Made by a program: the position numbers and the translations under genes
The notes under the pieces: model-generated
What the model was told of the DNA's origin: nothing
The model's database searches: none
The model's input: only the letters and a program-made list of their open reading frames with translations
Shown: positions 20,394 through 31,785 of the stretch, piece by piece
Numbering within the stretch: the first letter of the stretch is position 1
Layout of the letters: each line of letters starts with the position of its first letter
Origin: Semisulcospira habei
Taxonomy: Eukaryota > Mollusca > Gastropoda > Semisulcospiridae
Reading direction: 5' to 3'
Assembly (NCBI GenBank): GCA_036245525.1
Contig: BTPG01000006.1
Coordinates: forward strand, 73,632,727 to 73,696,726
DNA: 64,000 nucleotides

Positions 20394-22081
20394 CTAGTAC
20401 CCTCCGCCATCAGCCGAGCACACAACGCCGAGCTGAGGCTCCTCCACGACAGGAACTGCAACACTGGCCGTGTGAGTGAGCTGCACAGCCCCATCTACCC
20501 GACCAGTGACGCCAGGATACGGATGAGCCAGATGGCCGTGCTCCTGATAACCAGCACCCTGCGCGCCTGCACTGTAGTACGGACAGCTCCGACTGAAGTG
20601 CCCGTACCCACTACAAGAAAAACACTGCGTGTCCGAACTCGCAACACGACCACGACCATACCCACGCAAAGAAGTCCCTCCACGTGCGTACGGATCGCTA
20701 CCGCCATTGCTGTTACCTCGATCACCGCGTCGAAAACGCAAAGTACCTCTACCGTTAACGAGCTGGGCCCCACGTAAGGTATTGACGCCCCGGTAACCCT
20801 CAGTCGTGTTAGCAGCGACCAACCCGACTGGCGGTGTCTCGGTCCTACGCGCGAGGTTTTTCGTAGGATGCGCCATCCGAAAAGCCTCCGCATTCTGTAC
20901 TAACTCGTCCGTAGTTTTGAGGTTACGCTCTCTCAAGAATACCGCTAGATCCTTGGAAACGCTCCCAAAGAACTGTTCAGCCAACATGAGATCGAACAAT
21001 GCTTCGTACGTGTGGTCGATCTTTGACAGTTCGACCCAACGTACGAGCAAATGGGACAACCGTTTGCCAAACGACATAAACGATTCCCCTGTCTCTGGCC
21101 GAGAAGCTCTCAAGCGTTCTCTAAAACCTTCCGCATTACACTGGAACTTCTGCAAGAGACACTCCTTCAAAGTCTCGTACTCTATGTTCCCCGAAACGGT
21201 CAAACTATGGTAAAGACTCAAGGCCTGACCCTCAAGCACAGATGAAAGCAAAACGGGCCAGTTGGCAGGAGGCCAACTCAACGCCTGCGCATGAGACTCG
21301 AAACGGCACAAAAAAGCGTCAATAGAGTCCACGGACTCTTTAAACATCGGCAGTTTAGGAAAATTGCGTATTCCTCGGCCTACTGAATCACTATCTGCTT
21401 TAGACCCCGCATCCCGAGCTAACTGTAGTTGCACCTCTCTATCTCTCTCCTTTTCTTCCCTCCGATACTCTAGTTCCTTCTCTCTTAACGCATGTTCCCT
21501 CTCGTCCTTCTCTCTCTGAAACGCTAGAGACTTCTCGTCCTTCTCTCTCTGAAACGCTCTCTCTTCTCTCTGTACTTCTAATTCCTTCTCTTTTAAGACC
21601 CTTTCTTTCTCTTCTCGCTCTCTCTGAGCTTCTAACTCTTTCTCCTTTAGGACTCTTTCTTTCTCTTCTCGCTCTCTCTGAGCTTCTAACTCTTTCTCCT
21701 TTAGGACTCTTTCTTTCTCTTCTCGCTCTCTCTGAGCTTCTAACTCTTTCTCCTTTAGCTCCATTTCCTCTTTCTTAAGTATTCTGTCTTTCACTTCTCT
21801 CTCTCTCTCTGAATTTCTAGCTCTTTCTCCTCCCTCTGTATCTGCATTTCCAACTCTTTCTCCTCTCTAAGTCTACGCATCTCCAACTCTTTCTCGTCTT
21901 TCACCCTCTGAACTTCAGTCTAACTCCTTCTCCTTAAACACTCTCTCTTCTCTTTCTCTCTGAGCTTCTCTCTCTCTCTCGCTCTATCCCTACATTTCTC
22001 TACGTAATCAAAAAGCTTCTCATCCCTAAGTCCTAACCTTTCACCCTGTTTAATGTAAGCCTCTACCGGGTCTACCTCCAT
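20394..22081 (-). CDS. Gag of the LTR element (frame-disrupted near its N-terminal part)
   Basis: The likely start is ATG at 22081 (MEVDPVEAYIKQGERLGLRD). Highly charged Glu/Lys/Arg sequence follows, probably coiled coil, with three tandem 18-residue repeats (about 21760-21600; unit LEAQREREEKERVLKEKE). A capsid-like region (FPKLPMFKESVDSIDAFLCRFE, given here in parts: FPKLPMF, IDAFLCRFE, then LLVRWVEL) is next, and a CCHC zinc knuckle CFSCSGYGHFSRSC at 20583-20624. From about 21794 to 20394 the frame is open; between 21920 and 21794 two frame changes occur, one at a GA run, so this copy cannot make full-length gag as read. Gag forms the particle that packages element RNA. Confidence 0.75.
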
Positions 22082-22468
22082 ATTGGCTACAACAACTTCC
22101 CAAACTTGAGCACGTAAAAAATACAAATACCACAACCAAATCAACGGCAAAACTTAAAATGAGAACTTACAACAAAATCAACAAACTATGGAGAAAACAG
22201 TGACCTACTTGACGTCCAGATGGAACGAAAAATAAGAACGATAGAAAGAAGAGCAAGGAAAAAGAACACTACCTATACAAAAGGAAGAAACAAGAACTAA
22301 CTCCTCGTAAGATCCCGAAAACTACAGAAATAGCGGATCTTACCCCCTAGAATCGGAGAGGGGAATCTTAACACAACAACATGCACATAGCAACAAATCC
22401 TACTCTAAAATCGCTACTCCCTATCGCTCGCAAACACTTCTAACCTACCGCTAAAACAGGGTCACCAC

Positions 22469-22714
22469 TGTAACGCACGCAGACTTGCCCACAGTCGTAC
22501 GCACAGACTCTCACGCAACAGACGCATACACCGCCACTGACTCAGACGGGCGCATTCATGCGGTAAAACACAACACACGGGCTCCCTTTCTAAAGTAACC
22601 TTTATACACTATAAATGAAAAGAACGACTTAAATGATTATCAACTATATACACTGTTCTATTATCACACCACACACGTATCACAATATCTTTGCCAGGTT
22701 AGGTCTTAGTCTCA
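22469..22714 (-). repeat. LTR (5' LTR in the element's sense)
   Basis: Twin of 18319-18564. The primer-binding-site-like TGGTGACCCTG starts one base inside its minus-strand 3' end. It would hold the promoter; no clear TATA was assigned. Confidence 0.85.
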
Positions 22715-23404
22715 CCGTATTGTTTGTGTGAATGCTGCCCGTTTGAGGGAAAGACTGGAAAGTCGAGTGCTGAGTGAAGAGAGAAGGCGACAATGGGAAA
22801 AATATCCAGCACTATTATGTTGGAATAGATGCATAACAGTTACGACACGCCTGTAAATGAAAACACTTTTAACATTAACAAAAGTTGAGTTTAAAGAGGT
22901 TTTAAAACAGTTTTAATAAAAACTGTTGCCCGACACGCTTCTAAAAACAACAGTTTCTTAGTTTTAAACCTTGTACCGCGCAATAAACGCCGCGATTGCT
23001 TCTCAGTCTTTGCTGTCCTATAGTGTGGAATGTGTGACTTGGCCAACTGGATCCATCTGGTGCACTCCAAATGTGTATTTGTGAGTGGTTTGACGTGCAA
23101 CTCGGTGCGCACCTCTGAAATGACCTACTGATTCCAGGGATAATGAAATTTTTTCATTCATAGGAGAGCATTCAGCAACTCTATAAAACCAAAAGTGATG
23201 ACCCCCCCCCCCCCCCCACAACCCCACCCAAACAATCATAACAAAATCAACCAGAGGTATGTTTAGTGAGCTATTTGTTCACTGTGTGTTGTGTCATTGT
23301 GCTTGACATTTTTAATGCAGGAAAAAGAAGGAATACACATCAAGTTGAAAAAAAAATGACAACAATCAAATAAATGTGGAAAAGAAGCATCAAATATTCC
23401 GTGA
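22715..23404. other. Intronic DNA, no gene seen
   Basis: AT-rich with a C run at 23202-23217. No coding or repeat family recognised. Confidence 0.4.
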
Positions 23405-23825
23405 ACTTTACCCCCCACCCGGGTCTGCCCTGGGGGGACTTTGGTGGGGTTAACTACTTTTTAGTCCCCAGGGTCACTCTGGTCAGCCCCACAAGGGTGG
23501 GTTTTTCCCTCTATTCTGGGGCATGTGTTTCTGTCTACCCTTGGTCCATTCACCTGTATTTGCCTTTTTAAAACTCTCCCTACTGTCTGCGCTGCCTGTA
23601 GCTCTTGATATTGGATGTGTGTTGCTAAATGGTCTTAGCTTTATTTAGGCCCCATGTCTTAGGTTTTTTTAACGTATTGGACCGGCTGGCGACTTACATT
23701 CAATGTTCTGTTTAGTTGTGTTTGTTTTTTTTTTGTTTTGTTTTTTTCCACAAGCAGTGCAGGCACGTCCTGAGAAAGTCTTGTTGCTCTCGGGACGTTA
23801 AGCAATGTACAATCAATCAATCAAT
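23405..23825 (+). repeat. Dispersed repeat with (CAAT)n tail, copy 1
   Basis: About 420 bp, starting CCCGGGTCTGCCCTGGGG and ending GGGACGTTAAGCAATGTAC followed by (AATC)n. A second copy in the same orientation is at 55413-55790. The short tandem tail and the GACGTTAAGCAA motif suggest a SINE or the 3' end of a LINE. No tRNA-like promoter boxes were recognised. Confidence 0.65.
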
Positions 23826-24144
23826 CCGTGAACTTTACCTTATTACAGACACCTAATTTTCTTGAGATAGTCCATGCTAAAATGAATGATTTGACGAGGA
23901 CACTCATTTTCACTGTAATGCCAGTTTTTGTGTGAGAGGCACCCACTTTATTGGTAGAAACCCATTTTTTCTCCATCCAGTGGCTCTGTTTCTAGAAAAT
24001 GTCTATTTTATTTTAAGTTGTAGAGCTTAGTTATAAGGTGAGTTCTAAACATTCGCATCAAATCCAGAGCCCTTGAATAAATAGAAATATGGGAACCCAT
24101 TTTCACATAAAATGGTAGGTAACCCACTCTGAGGCTTTTGTGTC

Positions 24145-24227
<83 letters not shown>

Positions 24228-26430
24228 CAGCGACTAGACACGCGCTTGAGGACTCACAAGCTTGAAATTTTAGGATATTGTCCCTAAAAAATTCATTTAG
24301 TCTCCAGACTCGTTTGCGCTGCCGTGAATCTATAGGGAGCATGAGCATCGCGCTACGGTCGTCGAATCGCGCGTGTTGACAGCCATGGGTGTGTGCGGTG
24401 ATTTTGGGCTCGGTGGTCGCGATTTTATCCCTGCTGCGTAAACATAGCAGCATAGAGGCAACACTAGCCAGCAAGATACATACAGATTCTGATGACCGCG
24501 CCTACTCCTAGACGCGTTTGAGCATATGTGACTCTTGCAGCTGTCGGTGTTTTGCTTGTGTTATTTCCATCACCACAAACCCGATTAAACTACGTAAACA
24601 TAGCAGCATGAAGGTAATTAGACTCAGAAATACGTTTAGCTTCTCACAAGCCCCCGCACTCTGCGCGGAACTCATGAAGATATATGCCTCTTGGAGAGTT
24701 TTGTCTATGGTTATAGGCGAACATTGCTAAACAGCGGAATGCCATCCGTCTGATGTAAAAACAAGAATATATTTATCCTCGTGAAAGTATGCGTTAACGG
24801 TGGAATGAATGTTTCTTGATAGGTTCATTTGTCTCTGTGCACATCAGACGGAACAGAAAATATTCTGTCGTACCATCTGACGGCAGTTTCGCTGAAAGCC
24901 TTTAAAACTGGCTCTAGCCTTTTACCGCCCCCAGCCCTCAACCAAATAGCAGCCCTGTCGAAACCCATATCAGTATATATTTTTAATTTGTAACCTGGCT
25001 TTTAAATTTCTGAGTTTTTAGAAGTAAACCCGCCCGTAAATGTCCTCAGCAGATCCAAGTATATTCTGTAGTGAACCCGACTCTGTCTTTACCAGAACAA
25101 AAGGGGTGGGGGGGGGGGGGAAGTATGTTCATTTATATGGTTATTGATGTACGGTTACTGAAAAACAAAAGAAAACTAACTGCAAACCACAATAGCGCAT
25201 CTCCCTTCCCCTTCCCCCACTCGGCCTGGAATTTAAAATTGTGTGAACTGAAAAAGCAAAACTTAGGCACAGATTCGCATGGGTCACGGTCCTGTAACTT
25301 GCATGACGGACTTCTGAGGATCTATGCCTTTTCTCATCAGTAGAAAGGGCAGCTATCACACTGTCCACGATACATTCACCGATACGACTGTCTGGAATAA
25401 ACATAAATCCTCGTGGCGCCCGCAGATGCGAAAGCTAATGAGAATCATGCCTCTTGCCTGCCTCTATCACTACTCATGCTGTTCTGTGCGTGAAAGAAGC
25501 AGCGCGAGCTGATTCACTGACTGCCTTCCATAGTGTATTAGACGCGTTGACAGCAATTATAAACAAACGGCTGGGACCCTCATGAGCCGCCCTATTAGGG
25601 AGGCTGGTGATGGTCCTTTCCCCTGACAAAAATCAAAAGCTGTGATAAAGTTGTGATAGCAAGGGATGGTACTGTGATAGAAGGATTGGTGATAATGTGA
25701 TTCAAAGTGATCAATAGAATGTGATTCGGCAAGAGGATTATAGGTTCTAACAGGCGTGGGGAGGGATTTTATTTAAATATGTGTTTAAATGCTTGTTCAT
25801 GTTTGTGAGCCGAAGACAAATTTCCATTTTATACACATATATTTAATGGACAATAAAGATTTTTTAATTGAATGGATCAGCAAAATAAGCCTAAAAATAT
25901 AAACTCTGAATGTTCCTTAAAAAAAAAAAAACAAGATGGGATCAGAGATGTGTAGGGTCCTCTCCCCTACATATCTCTGATGGGATGAACCATAACCCAC
26001 AAAGTCCCTTCTATATGAGAGCAGTCCTCGCTGTCAATGGTCTCTATTTTTTTTTCTTTGGCCTGATTCTGATGTTGAATTATCTCCTATTGAAAAAGTC
26101 TCGCAGATCTGCCAAAGCGTCAGTGAGTTCTATAAGGGGCGCAGGACACACGCGTCATTGATTTGTCAAACGTCATTTGTCAGGACGTAAGTTTTATTTT
26201 TACGTAATATTATATTTTACGTGATATTAGTTTCACTTTCGCTTCATAGGCTTGGAAAAAATGGACAAAAGTAGAACATCACGGTACAATTTCAGTCTTG
26301 CTATAATTTGTGTGAAAGCAGGTTGACTTTACCTAGCTACATGATATACTAAGTACACGGGTCACCTGTATGCTATTCGAAAGCGCGTCGATGTGTGTGT
26401 GCGTGTTAGTACGTGCGCTCTAAACATCTC
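23826..26430. other. Intronic DNA with microsatellite, no gene seen
   Basis: Contains a (TG)n run at 24148-24226, a decayed family 1 hairpin near 24640-24695 (CTCATGAAGATATATGCCTCTTG) and a palindrome at 25940-25985 (GAGATGTGTAGGG and its complement). The His/Thr- or Cys/Val-repeat frames over the microsatellite are artefacts. Confidence 0.45.
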
Positions 26431-26486
26431 CAGGAGGCATAGATCCTCTTGCGCCTGGAGGGCGCATGAGGATTTATACCTCCTGG
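26431..26486. repeat. Family 1 hairpin, CAGGAGG variant
   Basis: Left arm CAGGAGGCATAGATCCTC and right arm GAGGATTTATACCTCCTGG pair, although both differ from the usual CAAGAGG / CCTCTTG. The centre is GCGCCTGGAGGGCGC. Confidence 0.6.
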
Positions 26487-26498
26487 ACATGCGCGCTT

Positions 26499-26503
<5 letters not shown>

Positions 26504-26578
<75 letters not shown>
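26504..26578. repeat. (GA)n microsatellite
   Basis: About 37 uninterrupted GA units immediately upstream of the 357-bp tandem repeat. Confidence 0.9.
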
Positions 26579-26581
<3 letters not shown>

Positions 26582-26593
26582 GCGTCATATTTA

Positions 26594-27508
26594 GATACTC
26601 ACAAACCAGATAGGTGAGGCTAGCGCTGGCAGAACTGTACAACAAATCAAGGGGAATTACTCAGCGCTGGACAACAGTTAGATCCCCTGCCCCCGCCTAT
26701 CAGGCACCCAATCGCCAGCCCACAGAGAAATACGCAGGTATAGACGATCATTTGCATCTTCAAAAAAGATGTATCAGGTCTCTTATATAACCCATGTCTT
26801 TCTCCGGAACTTAGGAAGTAGGCAGGGGAAACGTACATACACAAACACGAAGGTATGTGGTCGGGTAAATACCCTGTATTCCCACAGTAGATGCACAGAA
26901 CATTACACAACAATGTAACGATACAAATTTGCCTCGAGTTATACTGAGATACTCACAAACCAGATAGGTGAGGCTAGCGCTGGCAGAACTGTACAACAAA
27001 CCAAGGGGAATTACTCAGCGCTGGACAACAGTTAGATCCCCTGCCCCCGCCTATCAGGCACCCAATCGCCAGCCCACAGAGAAATACGCAGGTATAGAAT
27101 AAGACGATCATTTGCATCTTCAAAAAAGATGTATCAGGTCTCTTATATAACCCATGTCTTTCTCCGGAACTTAGGAAGTAGGCAGGGGAAACATACATAC
27201 ACAAACACGAAGGTATGTGGTCGGGTAAATACCCTGTATTCCCACAGTAGATGCACAGAACATTACACAACAATGTAACGATACAAATTTGCCTCGAGTT
27301 ATACTGAGATACTCACAAACCAGATAGGTGAGGCTAGCGCTGGCAGAACTGTACAACAAACCAAGGGGAATTACTCAGCGCTGGACAACAGTTAGATCCC
27401 CTGCCCCCGCCTATCAGGCACCCAATCGCCAGCCCACAGAGAAATACGCAGGTATAGAATAAGACGATCATTTGCATCTTCAAAAAAGATGCATCAGGTC
27501 TCTTATGC
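26594..27508 (+). repeat. Tandem repeat, 354-360 bp unit, about 2.5 copies
   Basis: Units start near 26594, 26948 and 27308 and are almost identical; one difference is a 6-bp AATAAG insertion present in units 2 and 3. Each full unit carries TTATATAACCCATG, a TATA-like word. The third unit breaks off at about 27506, exactly at that TCTTAT word, and joins the leader of the ORF at 27787. The layout recalls promoter monomers or split direct repeats upstream of a retroelement; the promoter role is inference. Confidence 0.7.
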
Positions 27509-27786
27509 GCAGCCGTTTCCAGTTCTCGCGCTTAGCTTCCGGTTATCGGTTGTCAGCCCTAACGGCTCCCTTCTTTGGCTTTCTTTTCGGCCTTTTTCTT
27601 AGTGTGTAGTAGTTCGATCTTGGATACTATTTTCACCCGGAGTCCCCGCGTTCCGGCCTGGCTACGGCATTGATCTGTGGATCTTTCTTTGCCTCGTATC
27701 GAACGAAAATTCTCGGCGCGTTTCGTGTTCCGACATCGTGACCGTTGCCGGTGTTCCTTTTACGCCGTACTTTCTTCTGTTCCAGG

Positions 27787-29022
27787 ATGCAAGTTCAGAC
27801 GTGTCGGCGTTGTAAGGATTTTCAGTGGCCCACTGATAATCATTACATCTGCCTTCCGTGTTCTGGATGCTCCTCTTCTCATCCGTGCGACGTGTGTGCC
27901 TCATGGAGGGAACTTCAATGGTCGCAGTTATGGGGGTTTTACCGCAGGGAACGATCCGCTAAACCCCAGGACCCACACTTGCAGTCTGGTTGTCTGTCCG
28001 TCAGGAACACCGTTACTGCTGCTCCGCCTTCTGCCATCACCGGCCCACGGCGTGCGTTATCGGATGTTGTGGTGTCCTTGAGCCGCTCGGAACAGCCGAT
28101 TACTCTGCGCCCGATCTTCTCGCCAGTGACGGGACATCTTAACCGCGGTGAGAGGCGCCCTTCTGCTCAGCGGCCACGCGACCCCTTACCCTTAGCGGGC
28201 ACACACGTGAGTACAAAACCTTTATTATCTCTTATTCGACCTTCCGCAACGGTTATGCGTGCCGCGCCTCGGCGTCTTCGGTCTCCATCTTCTTCAGACA
28301 ATCGCCATTTTCGTTCTTCGGCATTGGCCCGTGGGGACGGGCCGGCTTTACGATCTCCTTTTTTGCACCGTCCTGTGGCTTCTTCGGTTCGGCGTTCTTC
28401 CTCTCGGGACCGTTCCTCCCGCCCGCGCCACCGTCTTTCCACGTCTTATCGTTCTAGAAAGACTTCTTCTCCCCGCTTTGTCCCGTCTTCCCGTATATCT
28501 TCGGGGGACCATCATCGTTCTCGCTCACGTCTTGCGCGTTCTGCGGGGGACTCTTCTCCCTCTCCTATTGTTCATTTGCCTAGAGGGACCTCGCGTCCTT
28601 CCAGACCCGATCCATCTCACCGTCGCCGACTTCCGTCGGGTTTTTCTCCTTCCCGTCCCTCCTCTTTGCTTGCCTACCGCTCTCCTTCCCCACCCTCGAG
28701 CGTTCATCCCAATGTGCCCTCCCCTGAGGACGTTCTTAGCTTACACCCAGAAGACTCCGCTTCGGCCGTGTGGTCTCTTGACGATCACTCTTCCGCTTCT
28801 GACCATGACCTAGCGGCCCTTTCACCTTCCGCCCGTGGCACTTTGGGGTCCGATGTGTGTGCAGCCTTAGACTCGGCCTCTAGACTGATTTCAGGCTTCC
28901 TTCCTCGGGACATATGCCCTTCGTCCCATTTGTGGTCGGTCATATTTAGAGTATTATGTCAGTGTCTGCGTGCTGACAGACTTGATTCTTTTACGTCGCC
29001 GACACTGTCTGACTTTCTCTAG
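27787..29022 (+). CDS. Arg/Ser-rich 411-aa protein, possible DIRS-like gag
   Basis: ATG at 27787 was chosen because the upstream in-frame start is a TTG. The N-terminus has a cysteine cluster: CRRCKDFQW, then YICLPCSGC and HPCDVCASWRELQW. A CxxC set followed by a CxVCxSW motif recalls the N-terminal zinc-binding part of DIRS-type gag proteins. The rest is strongly Ser/Pro/Arg-rich (many RSRS-like and SPS words), with an acidic LSLHPEDSASAVWSLDD stretch near the C-terminus. GC content is much higher than the surroundings. The frame is long and open and starts 280 bp after a tandem repeat. No tyrosine recombinase or reverse transcriptase follows before 30 kb, so the element, if it is one, is partial. 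A host gene is not excluded. Confidence 0.45.
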   Translation: MQVQTCRRCKDFQWPTDNHYICLPCSGCSSSHPCDVCASWRELQWSQLWGFYRRERSAKPQDPHLQSGCLSVRNTVTAAPPSAITGPRRALSDVVVSLSRSEQPITLRPIFSPVTGHLNRGERRPSAQRPRDPLPLAGTHVSTKPLLSLIRPSATVMRAAPRRLRSPSSSDNRHFRSSALARGDGPALRSPFLHRPVASSVRRSSSRDRSSRPRHRLSTSYRSRKTSSPRFVPSSRISSGDHHRSRSRLARSAGDSSPSPIVHLPRGTSRPSRPDPSHRRRLPSGFSPSRPSSLLAYRSPSPPSSVHPNVPSPEDVLSLHPEDSASAVWSLDDHSSASDHDLAALSPSARGTLGSDVCAALDSASRLISGFLPRDICPSSHLWSVIFRVLCQCLRADRLDSFTSPTLSDFL

Positions 29023-29756
29023 AAGTAAAGGTTTTTTAGTGTTTTAATTCTTTTCTGAAAAGAATTAATTTTTACTAAAGAAGTTGAAAGGATACAAAGC
29101 TGGCTAACGAACTCATCTAATGTCTTTCTCCAAACTATCTATATGCAAAAGTTAAATATGACAAAAATTACGGACAAAATCTGTGTCAACCGACTTCCTA
29201 TAAACGGTTGTTTATGTCTTCAATGAGACATTCAATTACAATATGCTCGGAGGCTCTCTTAGCCACCCACTTAAGAAAGTATTTTGCCAAGTTTCAAGCT
29301 TGTGTGTACAGAAATATCGGAGATTCTCTTGTTTACATACATACGCACACACATACATACGAACATACTCGTACATACATACGCATATACGGCGCTTCGC
29401 GCCAAATGTACGTTCAGCAGCGAGGTAACTGACATGACGTAATTTTTATCTTGTTACTTCAATTGTTAGAGGTTTAGCCTGCCCGCCTTTGGCATCATGA
29501 ACATGCCATTAAATTCGCCCCACCGCGACCCGTCCTAAAAAGTCCCTTCGATAAATAAAAGGGACTTAAAAAGCATGTAAGCTCCAAACAATATAGTATA
29601 CTTTGAGATGAAATCATCATCTTGTTCGAGGATGGAGGAGGAGATTGTGTGTGTGTGTGTGGGGGGGGGGGGTGCGGGCGGTTGGGGGTGGGGGGGGGGG
29701 GTGCCCGGGGGGAAGGTTGTTGATTTTTGTTTCGCTCGACTCTGTGTGTGTGTCTT

Positions 29757-29807
<51 letters not shown>

Positions 29808-29816
29808 GTGCGTGTG

Positions 29817-29852
<36 letters not shown>

Positions 29853-30560
29853 TGTGTGTGTGTGTATATATGTGTGTAGATGGAAGGGGTAGCAACAATG
29901 AAAAAAGACGAACTTACATATACGTATTATTTATTTATTTTACAAGAATTCACCGCAAATCAAACGACAGTGTCAACATCTGCTAACAATCAATCACGAA
30001 ACACACTTTGACCATAATTATGCAGTGATCGTACAATGCACAACAAATATCCAAGGTGGTCAACACCCGGCTCGACAGTCAGCACAGCATGGTACATCTT
30101 AAACTGGACTCAGCCTGGGAGAAGTTGGCTTCTCAACCAAGAAGTCACGCGATTAAAATGGTACCTAAGTGTGGAAACAATTTCACCAGAAAAGTCCATT
30201 CAAATACCGGCTAAGCTCACACAAACATAGTTTTACTTTAACGCTGAGATTTGTGGAAAAGGGAAGAGACCAAGGCTCAAAATCGAAGTAACAATATTTT
30301 TGATAATTTAACATTCTTGACTCGGAATCTTGAAGACTGCGAATCAATAATGTTAGATTCCCAAAAATGCATCATACGGATTCGGAAATTGTACATTCCT
30401 ATACGGCTTAACCACTGTTGGGAACATAACGTTGCAGACTCCGTTTCCGAATCCATAATGGTAAATTCCCAAAATGTATCGTCCGGTTTGAGAAAGTAGT
30501 ACATTCCAATGCGGATAAACAATTTGTTCCACCTAGGAGCGCAATAGTTACGTCCCTTTC
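29023..30560. other. Repeat-rich DNA between the Arg/Ser ORF and arm B
   Basis: A short hairpin is at 29045-29070 (TTAATTCTTTTC / GAAAAGAATTAA). 29208-29450 is a dispersed repeat whose inverted copy is at 47990-48300. (TG)n and (TGCG)n runs cover 29648-29875. A degenerate direct duplication is at 30343-30414 and 30429-30509. No gene seen. Confidence 0.5.
29208..29450 (+). repeat. Dispersed repeat with a microsatellite core, copy 1
   Basis: Contains an (ACATAC)-rich core, then GGCGCTTCGCGCCAAATGTACG and TGACGTAATTTTTATC. The reverse complement of these end words occurs at 47990-48060, next to a long (TG)n tract, so the two are inverted copies of one repeat. Confidence 0.55.
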
Positions 30561-30820
30561 ATGCAGATTTGTGGGGTCGTGACCTGTTAATAAACATACG
30601 ACCCGATCCTGACAAAACGCGCGGTTATTTTGATAGGGTGTCCAATTTCTTCACCAGCAGTGTTTGACTACTGTGGTTCATATGTCAGTGTGTGTAAACA
30701 AATAAATAGGCAACAGAAAGAATTAAATACATGTGTGCTGGTCTGCGATTTTGGACTTTACGATTATACACCGTTAGATCCAAAATCACTCAAAAGCACA
30801 CAAACATGACAAGTGATGTA

Positions 30821-30940
30821 TACTGACAAGCAAAAGAAATACGACATTTTTGGAATCATCGGAAACACGTTAGTGTTTCCGATGATTTCAGAAATGTCGC
30901 ATTTCTTGTGCTCGTCTCTTTTTGCTCGTCTGTACAGTAT
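30821..30940. mobile_element. Family 3 palindromic MITE with TA ends
   Basis: Starts TACTGACAAGCAAAAGAAAT. The arms ACATTTTTGGAATCATCGGAAAC and complement (read in parts GGAATCATCGG and CCGATGATTTC) surround TTAGTG. The right end has a duplicated GCTCGTCT. The corresponding place in arm A (about 530-550, TTGTAGTATTCAACAC) has no insert, so it gives an empty site with a single TA. Confidence 0.65.
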
Positions 30941-31362
30941 TCGATATGTTTGTAAGCATCACAACTGACAAAATGGATCCCTTTCAAAGCAGCCACGAAT
31001 CTTGCACAAAATCACGTTTGTAAACATCGAAAATAAGATCCAGAATATAATGGTCTCCCCACATTACACTGGTGTAAATTTTCATTTGCAAAAGGAACGG
31101 TTGCATACATGCGTGTTAAGATTCACTTCCATTCTTATAAAACTTCATTTTAAGTCTGTACAAAAATAGAAGAAAAAAATGACCTGGACGGAATGTTGCA
31201 TTTGGTTTGAAAATACCGTCCATGATCGGTTATTCTCCAACATGAAAGAAACGAAAAGTTACCATCGGAATTACGAATGACAGCTCATCAGCATTTATGT
31301 AGTACTTCTGTATCACGGATTTTCTTACTGCATAGTAGAACCATTTCGGTGAAGAAATATGC

Positions 31363-31785
31363 GCTGGTCTGTGATTTTGGACCTTTCGGATTGAAACCTT
31401 AATGTCTAATATCACAGACAAACATACATATATGCTGCGACAGCGTTGATTAACACCATCAGTCAGCGTTAGAAAAGACAGGATACAAAACAAGACAGGG
31501 TTTTAACAACAAATATGATAAAACGAGCTTTTAAAAAGTAAGAAGCATCACACTTCTAGTGAATATCACAGATCACGCTGAAAGAATGTATAGTGTGTCA
31601 GCACAGAGTCGATAGATGGGAAAGGATAGAGACTGAGACAGAGGCCGAAGATGAGAAAGACAAATACAGGAATATAAAAAGCATTATTATAATTAAAATT
31701 AATGATATAACTATATTTCTGCTGGCCTGTGATTCTGGGCCTTAGTGCTTCCAGCCGTAAGGTCCAATATCACAGACCAGCCAAA
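31363..31785. repeat. Two GCTGGT/ACCAGC hairpins in arm B
   Basis: Hairpins at 31363-31426 and 31718-31785 have arms with TGTGATTTTGGACC-type words and complements. The second is the arm B counterpart of 1286-1350. No coding sequence between them. Confidence 0.5.

Larger units (their letters stand above)
18319..22714 (-). mobile_element. LTR retroelement, gag-pro only, apparently identical LTRs
   Basis: Two 246-bp direct repeats (18319-18564 and 22469-22714) appear identical by eye and have TG...CA ends on the minus strand. Just inside the minus-strand 5' LTR comes TGGTGACCCTGTTTTAGC, a plausible tRNA primer-binding site beginning TGG. Between the LTRs are gag and a protease domain but no reverse transcriptase, RNase H or integrase. 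No clear target-site duplication is seen (GCCAG on one side, CCGTA on the other), so the flanks may have recombined or the ends may be off by a base or two. Confidence 0.8.

Noticed and set aside
20472..21245. Plus-strand frames over gag
   Set aside because: Antisense to gag, which carries the zinc knuckle and charged repeats.
18314..22719. Target-site duplication of the LTR element
   Set aside because: The five bases outside the LTRs (GCCAG and CCGTA) do not match, so no duplication is claimed.
24008..24241. Long His-Thr and Cys-Val frames over dinucleotide runs (also at 29.7, 33.5, 41.7, 43.5, 48.1 and 53.6-54.2 kb)
   Set aside because: They are translations of (TG)n, (CA)n or (GA)n microsatellites.
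28167..28813. Overlapping frames on both strands of the 27.8-29.0 kb ORF
   Set aside because: GC-rich coding sequence opens shadow frames; only the 27787-29022 frame has a structured cysteine cluster and natural start.
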